Assembly (NCBI GenBank): GCA_027533385.1
Contig: JAPZUE010000025.1
Location: 248,001 to 312,000, forward strand
Source: Rhizobium sp.
Lineage (GTDB): Bacteria; Pseudomonadota; Alphaproteobacteria; Rhizobiales; Rhizobiaceae
Direction: 5' to 3'
Length of the DNA: 64,000 bases
Shown here: in pieces, positions 54,074 through 63,060 of the stretch
How positions within the stretch are numbered: the first letter of the stretch is position 1
How the letters are laid out: each line of letters begins with the position of its first letter
Translations under genes and position numbers: made by a program
Notes under the pieces: model-generated
What the model was told of the DNA's origin: nothing
Seen by the model: only the letters and a program-made list of their open reading frames with translations
The model's database searches: none

Positions 54074-55367
54074 GATAATTGCCTTCGCTGCGCAGCGTCT
54101 TGTCGACGCGAACCAGGTCGATGATGTGGGTCTCGGGCTTGACCCGTTTCAGCGACCCGTTCATTTCGGCGCGGTTCCCGACGACGATCACATCCGAGTC
54201 CGAGAGGACGGATTCGATGTCTTCATTGAGCAGTTCGGCAAGGTGCGGCAGCCGGGCGCTGACGAAGCTCGCATTGGCGCCGGTGAGCCGGTTGAGGCGG
54301 ATATTCGGATCGAAGATCTTGATCTGATAGCCGCGGCCATAGAGGCGCTCGGCGAGCTCGACCAGCGGGCTTTCGCGCAGATCGTCGGTGTCGGGCTTGA
54401 AGCTCAGGCCGACGATGCCGACCTTGCGGCTGCCCTGGTTGGCGATCAGGCTGTAGGCGCGGTTGATCTGGACTTCGTTGGCCGAGAGGGTGGCCTCGAG
54501 AAGCGGGGCAGGCGTGCCCTGACGGCGCGACATGCTGATCAGGGCGCGCAGGTCCTTGGGCAGGCAGGAGCCACCAAAGGCAAAGCCCGGGGTGAGATAG
54601 GCCTTGGAGATGTTCAGACGGTCGTCGGCGCAGAGGATGTCGAGCGCCACATGGCTGTCGATGCCGGCCTTGCTCAGGATGTTGCCGATCTCGTTGGAGA
54701 AGCTGATCTTGAGCGCGTGCCAGGCGTTGTTGGTGTATTTGATGCCTTCGGCGGTCTTGATGTCGACCACGAATTTCGGCCGGTTCAGCGGCGCATGGAT
54801 TTCTTCCAGCCGGTCCAGCGTGAACTTGTCGGAAGCGCCGAAGACGATGACGCCCGGATCGTAATAGTCCTTGATCGCGGTGCTTTCGCGCAGGAATTCC
54901 GGGAGATAGGCGATGCCGAAATCTTCCGATGCCTTCATGCCGGACGCGGCTTCCAGCGCCGGTACGACGACGGCATCGGTGGTGCCGGGAAGGCAGGTGG
55001 AGCGGACCACGACAGAATGGAAGGTGTTCTTCAGTTTCAGTGCGGCACCGATGTCTTCGGCGACCCGCTTGAGATACTCGGTGTTGAGATTGCCATCCGG
55101 CAGGGACGGGGTGCCGACGCAGATCAGTGACAGATCCGTCGACAGGATCGCTGCATTGGCATCGGACGTGGCCGTCAGGCGGCCCGAGGTAACGCCCTCG
55201 CGGATGAGATCTTCCAGACCAGGCTCGATGATGGGCGATTTGCCGGCCATCAGCGGGCCGATCTTGTTTGGATCCGGATCGACCGCCACGACATGGTGGC
55301 CTTCCTTCACGAGGCATGCTGCAGACACCGCGCCGACATAGCCGGCACCGAAAATACTGATCTTCAT
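54057..55367 (-). CDS. algD: GDP-mannose 6-dehydrogenase
   Basis: 436 residues, exactly the length of Pseudomonas aeruginosa AlgD. NAD motif GAGYVGAVSAACLVKEGH at the N terminus, catalytic Cys268 in GFAFGGSCLPKDLRAL, and RLNISKAYLTPGFAF before it. It oxidises GDP-mannose twice to GDP-mannuronate, the committed step to alginate-type polymer. ATG at 55367 has AAAGGAG five bases upstream. First gene of the leftward operon; about 110 bases of AT-rich sequence upstream to the hairpin at 55477 should hold its promoter. Confidence 0.94.
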   Translation of the reverse strand: MKISIFGAGYVGAVSAACLVKEGHHVVAVDPDPNKIGPLMAGKSPIIEPGLEDLIREGVTSGRLTATSDANAAILSTDLSLICVGTPSLPDGNLNTEYLKRVAEDIGAALKLKNTFHSVVVRSTCLPGTTDAVVVPALEAASGMKASEDFGIAYLPEFLRESTAIKDYYDPGVIVFGASDKFTLDRLEEIHAPLNRPKFVVDIKTAEGIKYTNNAWHALKISFSNEIGNILSKAGIDSHVALDILCADDRLNISKAYLTPGFAFGGSCLPKDLRALISMSRRQGTPAPLLEATLSANEVQINRAYSLIANQGSRKVGIVGLSFKPDTDDLRESPLVELAERLYGRGYQIKIFDPNIRLNRLTGANASFVSARLPHLAELLNEDIESVLSDSDVIVVGNRAEMNGSLKRVKPETHIIDLVRVDKTLRSEGNYHGICW

Positions 55368-55476
55368 GGTCAGCTCCTTTGTATAGAGCCTCACTCAATC
55401 AAACAAAATCACCGACAACATCAACAATGGTTAATCTAGATGAAAAATATCTCAGAATAATTGGAAATCTAAACGG

Positions 55477-55513
55477 AAAGAGACCGCAAGCGTTTCAGCG
55501 CCCCGGTCTCTTT
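55477..55513 (+). terminator. Hairpin between the Crp/Fnr gene and algD
   Basis: AAAGAGACCG, 17-base loop, CGGTCTCTTT, then TTGTTTT: a 10-bp stem with a T run on the plus side. On the minus side the T run is weaker (TTTCCGTTT). The only gene reading into it is the Crp/Fnr gene on the minus strand. Confidence 0.5.
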
Positions 55514-55576
55514 TTGTTTTCAAATCCAATTCACAGACAATTGTATCGACGTATTTCGATAATATATAGTATGTAT

Positions 55577-56275
55577 TCACGCGGCGACGATGAGGTCGTC
55601 TCCCAGCTTTTCAAGCGTCGACAGGCTGTTGACGAGGATGCCGCCGCGGCTTGTGGCGATCACGCCTCGCTTCACCATGTCGCCGATAATACGGTTGAAG
55701 TGGATGTGGGTGACCCCGATCGCATCGGCGAGCAAGGTCTGGGTGATCGGTATGAAGACAGGGCTCGGTCCGGTTCCCTGGATCGAGAGGCGCATGGCAA
55801 GCTCCTTGAGGAGCATCAACACTCTCGCTCTGGCGTCACCGCGGCCGAGACTGGTGATGTGGTCTCGCATGATGGCGTTCTGTTCTTCGGCGAGCGTCCA
55901 GAGGGCCTGATTGAGGCCGACGACGGTGTTGGTCAGGCCGATCAGGCTCTCGCAGTCGAAGCGGTCGATCCGCACTGGCGTCACCGCGGCGATGCCGTGG
56001 TCCATGACCGTGGGATAGATATGCGGGTTGCAGATATCGCCTGCCGTCAGGAACATGATGACCTGGCGGCTGCCGTCCGGCAGAAGGCGATAGCGCATGG
56101 CGAGCCCGTGGCCGATGGTGATGACCTGCCTTACCGACGCTCCCGCCCCCAGGATTTCGTCGCCCTTGTCCAGGCAGGTAGATCGAAAGTGTATGCTGTT
56201 CAGCACCGGACTTACGCGCCCTGACGACGGCAGCAGCTGTGCTACCCGTCGAATGAAGGGTGATACATGATGCAT
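55577..56275 (-). CDS. Crp/Fnr-family transcriptional regulator
   Basis: 232 residues from the ATG at 56275. A cyclic-nucleotide-binding-like beta-roll (about 25-120; GDEILGAGASVRQVITIGHG, GSRQVIMFLTAGDI) precedes a Crp-type winged helix (about 150-220; ITQTLLADAIGVTHIHFNRI). It lacks the N-terminal Cys cluster of Fnr. It sits between the two divergent halves of the polymer locus and is the likely local regulator. It resembles the Crp-like proteins found beside other rhizobial polysaccharide genes. Confidence 0.88.
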   Translation of the reverse strand: MHHVSPFIRRVAQLLPSSGRVSPVLNSIHFRSTCLDKGDEILGAGASVRQVITIGHGLAMRYRLLPDGSRQVIMFLTAGDICNPHIYPTVMDHGIAAVTPVRIDRFDCESLIGLTNTVVGLNQALWTLAEEQNAIMRDHITSLGRGDARARVLMLLKELAMRLSIQGTGPSPVFIPITQTLLADAIGVTHIHFNRIIGDMVKRGVIATSRGGILVNSLSTLEKLGDDLIVAA

Positions 56276-56669
56276 TTGACTGTCCCCAACTCTCACTTAC
56301 TGAAAATGTATGCTTACTTCAGTTTTTCTGTCCTTCCGCCGCGCTGATCATGTCGCGACGGATCGAGCAAGGTCACGGCAGAACTTGGTTCTGCGAGACC
56401 CAGCCTCCTTGGCACAGTTCCCTAGGATTGTTTTGCCGCCCGTGACTGCCGTGCTGGGCGGGGTAATTCTTTTTTTGTGTATTGGAATAGCAGGTGCTTG
56501 CAATGCGTATTCATCTGTGAGGCCGATGATACAAAGAATCAGAAAGTGAACAAGTGATTAAATTTGCAGAATTCGAATTGTTTTTGAGTTTTGATTAACC
56601 CACGTAAACGACGACCGGAGTCATTGATTGGTACCGGTAAGCTCCTTCCGAATACGGTGGAGTGCTGGC
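56276..56669. other. Intergenic region of the divergent alginate-type operons
   Basis: 394 bases, AT-rich from about 56460 on. Short open frames (e.g. 56310-56549) include one hydrophobic stretch but have no ribosome site or coding bias, so I do not call a gene. It should hold the promoters of the Crp/Fnr gene and of the AGE-algC-mucR-exporter operon. I see no clear regulator site except a weak CTGAA...TTCAG dyad at 56300-56322. Confidence 0.4.
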
Positions 56670-57956
56670 ATGCGTATCGATGCAGTCACGGATAGTTTCA
56701 CGATAGATTCACAAGGCGATTTTATACTCACTTTGGATGATGCTGGCCGCCATTTCCGGCGTATGCTTTTCGAAGACATCCTGCCGCTGTGGTCTACAGT
56801 CGGGATCGACCGGAACAGAGGCGGTTTTTGCGAAAGCATTTCCCGAGAGGGGCGAATTCCTTCTTCGTCGCGCCGAGTGCGCGTTACTGCACGGCAAATC
56901 TACAGCTTCTGCGAGGCAGCACGGCTCGGCTGGAACCGGACGGCGGCTGCGGCCTGTATCCGGCACGGCTATCGCTTCCTTCTCAGCCACAGTTCTCCGG
57001 ACGGTCTGCTGTTTCACGGTCTGAGCGACGACGATACGCTGCTCGACCAGGATCATCATCTCTACGATCAGGCCTTTCTGCTGTTTGCCTATGCGCATTC
57101 CTTCGCGCATCTCCAGGACGAGGACTTTCGCCGCCGCGCGATCAGCGTCCTCGGGAGCCTGAGGGAGAGGCTCGGCCACGAGGCGGGCGGTTTCAAGGAC
57201 CATACGCGGTCGCCCTATCCGCTGCGGTCCAATCCGCACATGCATCTCCTGGAGGCGGCCCTGGCCTGGATGGCGGTCGATGCGAATCCGCTCTGGCGGG
57301 CCCTGGCCGACGAGGTCGTCTCGCTGTTCAAGAGCCGTTTCTATGACCCCGAGCGTGGTGTGGTGCGCGAGTATTTCGATGCCGACTGGAATGTCGTCGA
57401 TGAAGGAGGTCGCTGGCGGATCGAGCCGGGTCACAATTACGAGTGGGCCTGGCTGCTGATCCGATGGTCGCAGGCGACCGGCGGGAAGATCGGTGACCGT
57501 GCCGAGCGAATGATCGCCTTTGCCGAACATCACGGGGTCGATCCGTCGCGGCGTGTGGCGGTCAACGAAGTCTGGTCGGATGGTCTGATCGCCGACGGGC
57601 ATGCCCGGCTCTGGCCGCAGACGGAGCGGCTCAAGGCGTGGCTGGCGCTGGCCGAGATCCGGGAGGGGGAGGCGCGCTGGATCGCCGAGCAGAATGCGCT
57701 CGAGGCGTGCCAGGGGCTGCTGTCTTATCTGACGCTGGATGCGCGCGGAACCTGGTATGACGTCATGCTGGAGGATGGCAGCTTCAAGTCGGGTGCGGCG
57801 CCGGCGAGCTCGCTCTATCACATCATCTGCGCGCTTGGCGAACTCCTGCGTTATGTCGAACGTGGCAGCGGCTCGATCGGTGCGCTGAAGGCCGTGAAAC
57901 TTGATGGGCAGAGCGAGACGCATGTGCCCGCAGCCCTGATCATGAGGATGTCGTGA
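56670..57956 (+). CDS. AGE-family sugar isomerase/epimerase
   Basis: 428 residues forming the alpha/alpha six-barrel of the N-acylglucosamine 2-epimerase family. Motifs in order: LYDQAFLLFAYAHS, NPHMHLLEAALAW, EPGHNYEWAWLL, RLWPQTERLKAW, each carrying a catalytic or substrate His/Arg. The family includes mannose and mannose-6-phosphate isomerases. As first gene of the operon with algC, and because the isomerase half of AlgA looks dead, it is a good candidate for supplying mannose-6-phosphate, which is inference. The ATG at 56670 has GGAG nine bases upstream. It ends in a one-base overlap with algC. Confidence 0.87.
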   Translation: MRIDAVTDSFTIDSQGDFILTLDDAGRHFRRMLFEDILPLWSTVGIDRNRGGFCESISREGRIPSSSRRVRVTARQIYSFCEAARLGWNRTAAAACIRHGYRFLLSHSSPDGLLFHGLSDDDTLLDQDHHLYDQAFLLFAYAHSFAHLQDEDFRRRAISVLGSLRERLGHEAGGFKDHTRSPYPLRSNPHMHLLEAALAWMAVDANPLWRALADEVVSLFKSRFYDPERGVVREYFDADWNVVDEGGRWRIEPGHNYEWAWLLIRWSQATGGKIGDRAERMIAFAEHHGVDPSRRVAVNEVWSDGLIADGHARLWPQTERLKAWLALAEIREGEARWIAEQNALEACQGLLSYLTLDARGTWYDVMLEDGSFKSGAAPASSLYHIICALGELLRYVERGSGSIGALKAVKLDGQSETHVPAALIMRMS

Positions 57957-59476
57957 TGTCCGCTTCCTCTTCCGCCGTCGCTGCTGCTCCCGATGCTCCG
58001 CCCCCCGTCGTCATGGCTTCACCGCCAGACAGCCTGAAATTCGGCACGTCGGGGCTGCGGGGACTGGTAACCGAATTGCTCGGGATGCCATCGCGCGCCT
58101 ATAGCCTGGCCTTTGCCCTGCATGCGCTTGATCGCGATCCGACGACGACACAGATCCTGGTCGGACGGGATCTGCGTTCGAGCAGTCCGGCAATCGCCTT
58201 GGACTGCATGGCGGCGATCCATCAGGCGGGGCTCGAGCCCATCGATTGCGGCGCCTTGCCGACACCGGCGCTGGCGCTGGAAGCCCAGCGGCGCGGCTGC
58301 CCGGCCATCATGGTGACGGGAAGTCACATTCCCGACGATCGTAACGGATTGAAATTCTATTCCGCCACGGGAGAAATCACCAAGGCGGACGAGGTGGCGA
58401 TTGTCAGCCGTCATGCGGGGCTCGGGCTTCCGACGCTTGCGGCTCTGTCGGCCGCTGAGGCCAGGTCCGTTTCATCGGAGCCTGAGGCGAGCCGCCGCTA
58501 TATCGATCGCTATGTCGCCTTTTTCGGGGCAGACAGCCTCACGGGAAGACGCGTCGCGGTCTACCAGCACAGTTCGGTGGCACGCGATGTGCTCGTCGAC
58601 CTCCTGCGCGCCATGGGTGCCGAGGTCATCGGCGTCGGTCGGGCCGACCGTTTCATTCCCGTCGACACTGAGGCGCACGAGCCCGAACTGGTGGCTTACA
58701 TCCATGAGGTCGCGCAATCGGGTCGCTTCGATGCGATCGTTTCGACCGATGGCGACGCTGATCGACCGCTGGTCGCAGACGAGAGCGGCAAGATCCTGCG
58801 CGGTGATGTGCTTGGGCTCCTGGCCGCCGATATGCTGGGTCTGCGCACGGTGGTGACGCCGGTGACATCGGGCAGCGTCATCGACCGGTCTGGTCTTGCC
58901 GATCGGGTTATCCGCACAAAGGTCGGATCCCCGTTCGTGGTTGCGGCGATGGAGGATGCGGCTGAAGGCGGGCTCGGCGACATTATCGGTTTCGAAGCCA
59001 ATGGCGGGACACTGCTGCAGTCGAGCGTGGTGGATTCTGCCGGCCGCCGGCTGCCGGCCCTGCCGACAAGGGATGCGGTGCTGCCCATCCTAGCCAGCCT
59101 CATTCCGATTGCCCGCTCCGGCCTTCCGCTCTCGCGGATCGTCGAGCGTCTCGATGTCGGCCATGCGCTGGCCGACCGGCTCAAGGACGTTCCGTCTCAG
59201 CTGTCCCTGCAGCTTCTGGAACAGCTCTCCGGCGATGACCTGTTTGCCCGGCGGTTTTTCTCAAGCGTGGGTGAGATCGTCTCGATGAACCGGCTTGACG
59301 GTGTTCGGTTCGAACTGGCGGGCGGAGCAATCATCCACTACCGGGCCTCCGGCAATGCTCCGGAGCTTCGATGTTACGTTGAAGCCCAGGAGGAGCGCCG
59401 TGCCCTAGACCTTCTCGACTGGGGCCTAGAGGCCGCACGCCATCAGCTCGTCCGCAAGGGACAACTGCCGATCTAA
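57956..59476 (+). CDS. algC: Phosphomannomutase/phosphoglucomutase AlgC-like
   Basis: 506 residues. Four phosphohexomutase signatures are present: phosphoserine loop VTGSHIPDDRNGLKFY, metal loop STDGDADRPL, sugar-binding GFEANGGTLL, and a C-terminal phosphate-binding domain. The first loop reads TGSHIP, a common variant of TASHNP. It interconverts mannose-6-phosphate and mannose-1-phosphate for AlgA. The start ATG overlaps the AGE stop by one base (TGATG). mucR follows after 34 bases. Confidence 0.9.
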   Translation: MSASSSAVAAAPDAPPPVVMASPPDSLKFGTSGLRGLVTELLGMPSRAYSLAFALHALDRDPTTTQILVGRDLRSSSPAIALDCMAAIHQAGLEPIDCGALPTPALALEAQRRGCPAIMVTGSHIPDDRNGLKFYSATGEITKADEVAIVSRHAGLGLPTLAALSAAEARSVSSEPEASRRYIDRYVAFFGADSLTGRRVAVYQHSSVARDVLVDLLRAMGAEVIGVGRADRFIPVDTEAHEPELVAYIHEVAQSGRFDAIVSTDGDADRPLVADESGKILRGDVLGLLAADMLGLRTVVTPVTSGSVIDRSGLADRVIRTKVGSPFVVAAMEDAAEGGLGDIIGFEANGGTLLQSSVVDSAGRRLPALPTRDAVLPILASLIPIARSGLPLSRIVERLDVGHALADRLKDVPSQLSLQLLEQLSGDDLFARRFFSSVGEIVSMNRLDGVRFELAGGAIIHYRASGNAPELRCYVEAQEERRALDLLDWGLEAARHQLVRKGQLPI

Positions 59477-59510
59477 CGCTAATCCCGGGGCGGCACATTG
59501 CCGTGCGACG

Positions 59511-59987
59511 ATGTCACGAGACCTATTGACGGAAGCATCTCCCGAGGGAGAGGCCGAGGACATTTCTGCCGAAAGTGCCGTGGCTCTCACCGTCAATCTG
59601 GTGCGAGCCTACGTCGCCAATCACATCGTGCCGCCGGCGCAGCTGGCGAGCCTCTTGGAACAGACGCACCGAACGGTGCTCAGTCTGTCCAATCTGAAAC
59701 CCGAGCAGCCGGATGCTGGCTTCAAGCCGGCCGTGGCCGGTACGCAGCGCATCGTCTGCCTGGAATGCGGCAAATCCTTCCGTTCGCTGAAGCGGCATCT
59801 GGCTGCGCAGCACGGGCTGTCTCCGGATGAATACCGGATGCGCTGGGACCTGCCGCCCGACTATCCGATCACCTCGCCAGATTACACGGCGAAGCGGTCC
59901 AGTCTGGCGCGTGAACGGGGGCTCGGGCGACGGCCGAAGGGCGAAACGCGCCCGACCACGCGGGATGACGAAGGAGAGGAAACGTGA
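59511..59987 (+). CDS. mucR: MucR/Ros-family zinc-finger regulator
   Basis: 158 residues. N-terminal helix LTVNLVRAYVANHIVPPAQL is the oligomerisation part; the DNA-binding zinc finger is VCLECGKSFRSLKRHLAAQH (CxxC...H...H), followed by LSPDEYRMRWDLPPDYPI. MucR controls exopolysaccharide and other surface genes in rhizobia as an H-NS-like silencer. Here it lies inside the operon between algC and the exporter, so it is a dedicated paralogue rather than the free-standing core gene. Its stop overlaps the ABC start by one base. Confidence 0.9.
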   Translation: MSRDLLTEASPEGEAEDISAESAVALTVNLVRAYVANHIVPPAQLASLLEQTHRTVLSLSNLKPEQPDAGFKPAVAGTQRIVCLECGKSFRSLKRHLAAQHGLSPDEYRMRWDLPPDYPITSPDYTAKRSSLARERGLGRRPKGETRPTTRDDEGEET

Positions 59988-61765
59988 TGCAAGCCCTGGC
60001 TTCCGGCGAACGGAATCTCCTCAAGCAGGCCTTGTCGCGTTGCCGGTCGGCGCTGGTCGGCGTGGCTCTGGTCAGCGCGCTCATCAACATCCTGTTTCTC
60101 GCCGGTCCACTCTTCATGCTCGAGGTTTATGACCGGGTACTGCCGAGCCGCAGCGTGCCCACTCTCGTGTCGTTGCTGCTCATTCTCGTCTTCCTCTATG
60201 GGTGCCAGGGATTGCTTGATCTCGTGCGCAACCGGATCCTGGCGCGTGTCGGGGCCTATGTGGACCGGGTGGCGAGCGAAGCCTGCTTCGCACAGGCCAC
60301 GGCGCTTCCGATCCGCGGCCGGTCGAATGACGGGCTGCTTGCCCTGCGGGACATGGATCAGGTCCGGTCGTTTCTCGGCGGTCCGGGGCCGAGCGCGCTG
60401 TTCGATCTGCCCTGGATTCCGCTCTACATGGCCGTCTGCTTTTCCTTCCATGCTTGGATCGGCTTTGCGGCGCTTGCGGGCGCGCTCTTCCTTCTCGTGC
60501 TGACGCTCGCCACCGATCTGGCCTCGCGTCGTCCGAGCCAGGTCGCGACCCTTCTGTCGCTTGAGAAATCCAACCTTGCAGAAGCGGCGTCGCGCAATGG
60601 CGAGGCGGTGCGCGTGCTCGGCATGGTTCCGCATCTGGCGCAGACATGGTCGGTGCTCAATGCCCGTTTCGTCGACAGGCAGCTGCAGCTCAGCGATGTC
60701 GGCGCCGGCTTCGGATCGATCTCGAAGTCATTTCGGATGTTCCTGCAATCGGCGATCCTGGCGCTCAGCGCCTATCTCTTCATCGGCGGCGAGGTGACCT
60801 CGGGCATGATCGTGGCGAGCGGCATCCTCGTTTCGCGGGCACTTGCGCCCGTCGAGGTGTCGATTGCCCACTGGAAGACTTTCATCGCGGCAAGCCAGAG
60901 CTGGAAGCGGCTTTCGGTTCTGTTCAAGGCGGGTGAGCGGGGGGAAAAGCTGGCTTTGCCGGCTCCGGTCGCGAAGCTCGATGTCGAGGGGCTCACTGTT
61001 TCCGCGCCCGGTGCACAGACGCCCGGTCTGGTTCAGGCCTCCTTCAGCGTGTCTGCCGGTTCGGCGCTCGCCGTGGTCGGCCCCAGCGCTGCCGGAAAAT
61101 CGACGCTCGCCCGGGCGCTTGTCGGCGCCTGGCCGGCGGCCCGGGGCGCTATCCGGCTCGATGGCACGATGATCGATCATTGGGAGCCGGAAAGGCTTGC
61201 CCGTCATATCGGCTATCTGCCGCAGGATCTGGAGCTGTTTGCCGGGAGTGTCGCCGACAACATCGCTCGTTTCGATCCGGCCGCCTCGCCCGAAGCGATC
61301 ATCGCGGCGGCCAAGGCGGCGGGTGTGCACGAGATGATTTCCAAGCTCGCCCATGGTTACGATACCCAGATCGGCGGCGGACAGGGGTCGGTTCTCTCGA
61401 CCGGACAGCGCCAGCGCATCGGGCTGGCGAGAGCGCTGTTCGGCGAGCCCTTCCTGGTGGTGCTGGACGAGCCCAATTCCAGCCTCGACCAGGCGGGAGA
61501 GGCTGCGCTGACAAGCGCGATCCGTGGGGTGCGGGATCGGGGTGGCATCGTCGTGGTGATTGCCCATCGGGCCAGCGCTCTCGAAGCCTGTGACCAGGTC
61601 ATGCTGGTCAGCGAGGGGCAGACACAGATGCTGGAGCGCAAACGTGACGTGATCCGCAGCGTGCCGGCAGCCTCTCAGGACCAGGGTCCGGGACAGCGGA
61701 TTGCCGCCACGACCGCCGCTGCGGCCCCGGCCGAGCGCGTGCATGCGATTGGAGAACGACCATGA
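59987..61765 (+). CDS. Type I secretion ABC transporter (PrsD/EexD-like)
   Basis: 592 residues: a membrane domain with about five to six helices (about 20-300), including LFMLEVYDRVLPSRSVPTL, typical of RTX exporters, then the ATPase domain with Walker A GPSAAGKST, signature LSTGQRQR (Gly to Thr in LSGGQ) and Walker B FLVVLDEPN. It energises one-step secretion of proteins with C-terminal signals. The AlgE-type epimerase at 33357-37184 is the only RTX substrate in the window. The GTG at 59984 is also in frame; AAGGAG is 12 bases before the ATG at 59987. Confidence 0.93.
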   Translation: MQALASGERNLLKQALSRCRSALVGVALVSALINILFLAGPLFMLEVYDRVLPSRSVPTLVSLLLILVFLYGCQGLLDLVRNRILARVGAYVDRVASEACFAQATALPIRGRSNDGLLALRDMDQVRSFLGGPGPSALFDLPWIPLYMAVCFSFHAWIGFAALAGALFLLVLTLATDLASRRPSQVATLLSLEKSNLAEAASRNGEAVRVLGMVPHLAQTWSVLNARFVDRQLQLSDVGAGFGSISKSFRMFLQSAILALSAYLFIGGEVTSGMIVASGILVSRALAPVEVSIAHWKTFIAASQSWKRLSVLFKAGERGEKLALPAPVAKLDVEGLTVSAPGAQTPGLVQASFSVSAGSALAVVGPSAAGKSTLARALVGAWPAARGAIRLDGTMIDHWEPERLARHIGYLPQDLELFAGSVADNIARFDPAASPEAIIAAAKAAGVHEMISKLAHGYDTQIGGGQGSVLSTGQRQRIGLARALFGEPFLVVLDEPNSSLDQAGEAALTSAIRGVRDRGGIVVVIAHRASALEACDQVMLVSEGQTQMLERKRDVIRSVPAASQDQGPGQRIAATTAAAAPAERVHAIGERP

Positions 61766-63060
61766 CCGAAGACATGTCAGCAGATCGTCTTGCCCGGTCG
61801 ATCCGGCGCAACCTGACCATCGCGCTCGGCGTGCTCGCTCTGCTGCTCGGCGGCGGCGGTGTGGCTGCCACGGTTGACATTGCCGGGGCGGTGATCGCCA
61901 GTGGCAGCGTGGTCGTCAATTCCGAGGTCAAGAAGGTCCAGCATCCCGTCGGAGGGACCGTGGCCGAGATCCTCGTTTCGAATGGCCAGAGGGTAGAGGC
62001 GGGTGAGCTGCTCGCCCGGCTGGATACGACGCTGGCGCGGGCCAATCTCGCGATTGTCAGCGCCGCTCTCGACGAGGTTCTCGCCAAGCGGGCGCGGCTG
62101 CTTGCCGAACGCGACGGGCTTGTCGAGATCGGTTTCGATGCGGAGCTTCTTGCCCGGCGCGGCGAGCCGAGCCTCGATACTGTTCTGGCCAATGAACAGC
62201 GTGCCTTCAACCTGCGCCTTCAGGCTCGCGACGGCGAGAAGGCGCAGCTCGAAGAGCGGATCGTGCAGTTGCGCGAACAGGTCACCGGCCTTGTGCAGCA
62301 GGCAGATGCCATGGCGGTACAGGTCGGTCTCGCCGGGACGGACCTCGAACTGGCGCAGAAGATGTGGAAGCAGAAGCTCGTCCAGTATTCGCGGCTGAAT
62401 ACCGCCGAACGCGAAAAGGCCGATCTCGACGGCGATCTTGCCGGTATCAAGGCCAGCATCGCTCAGACAAAGGCACGGATTTCGGAGACAAAGCTCGAGA
62501 TCTTCCAGATCGATCAACGGCTGCGTGGCGACGTGGCGCGTGAACTGACGGAAGTCAGCGCCTCGATCTCAGAACTGCGCGAACGCAAGCTGTCCGCCGA
62601 GGACCAGCTGAGGCGGCTCGACATTCGGGCGCCACAGGATGGCACGATCCACCAGCTGGCGATCCACACGATCGGTGGCGTCGTGGTGCCGCAGGAAACG
62701 CTGATGCTGATCGTGCCGCAATCGGATCTGCTCGTCGCCGATGTCAGGATCGCTCCGCAGGATATCGACCAGGTGCATGCCGGTCAGGGCGCCTTCCTGC
62801 GCTTTCCGGCCTTCAACCAGCGGCTGACGCCGGAACTGCATGGGCGGATCGAGCGCGTCTCGCCGGACCTGATCGTCGATCCGCAGACGCGCACATCCTA
62901 TTACGAGGCGCGGGTTTCACTCGATCATGACGGAGTGGAGCTGGCGCTGAAACCCGGTATGCCGGTCGAAGCGTTCCTAAGGACCTCCGACAGGACGGTC
63001 GGCTCCTATCTGACGAAACCGTTCACCGACTTCTTCTCGCGGGCCTTCCGGTCGGAGTGA
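61762..63060 (+). CDS. Type I secretion membrane-fusion protein (PrsE/HlyD-like)
   Basis: 432 residues. One N-terminal membrane helix (about 18-40), a lipoyl part (VQHPVGGTVAEILVSNGQRV), a long coiled coil (about 95-270), and the second lipoyl half plus beta barrel (APQDGTIHQLAIHTIGGVVV; FNQRLTPELHGRIERVSPDL). It bridges the ABC transporter and an outer-membrane TolC protein, which is not encoded nearby. It overlaps the ABC gene by four bases (ATGA). Confidence 0.93.
   Translation: MTEDMSADRLARSIRRNLTIALGVLALLLGGGGVAATVDIAGAVIASGSVVVNSEVKKVQHPVGGTVAEILVSNGQRVEAGELLARLDTTLARANLAIVSAALDEVLAKRARLLAERDGLVEIGFDAELLARRGEPSLDTVLANEQRAFNLRLQARDGEKAQLEERIVQLREQVTGLVQQADAMAVQVGLAGTDLELAQKMWKQKLVQYSRLNTAEREKADLDGDLAGIKASIAQTKARISETKLEIFQIDQRLRGDVARELTEVSASISELRERKLSAEDQLRRLDIRAPQDGTIHQLAIHTIGGVVVPQETLMLIVPQSDLLVADVRIAPQDIDQVHAGQGAFLRFPAFNQRLTPELHGRIERVSPDLIVDPQTRTSYYEARVSLDHDGVELALKPGMPVEAFLRTSDRTVGSYLTKPFTDFFSRAFRSE

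Noticed and set aside
56310..56549. A 79-codon frame with one hydrophobic stretch
   Set aside because: No ribosome site and composition unlike neighbours; it fills a promoter region between divergent genes.
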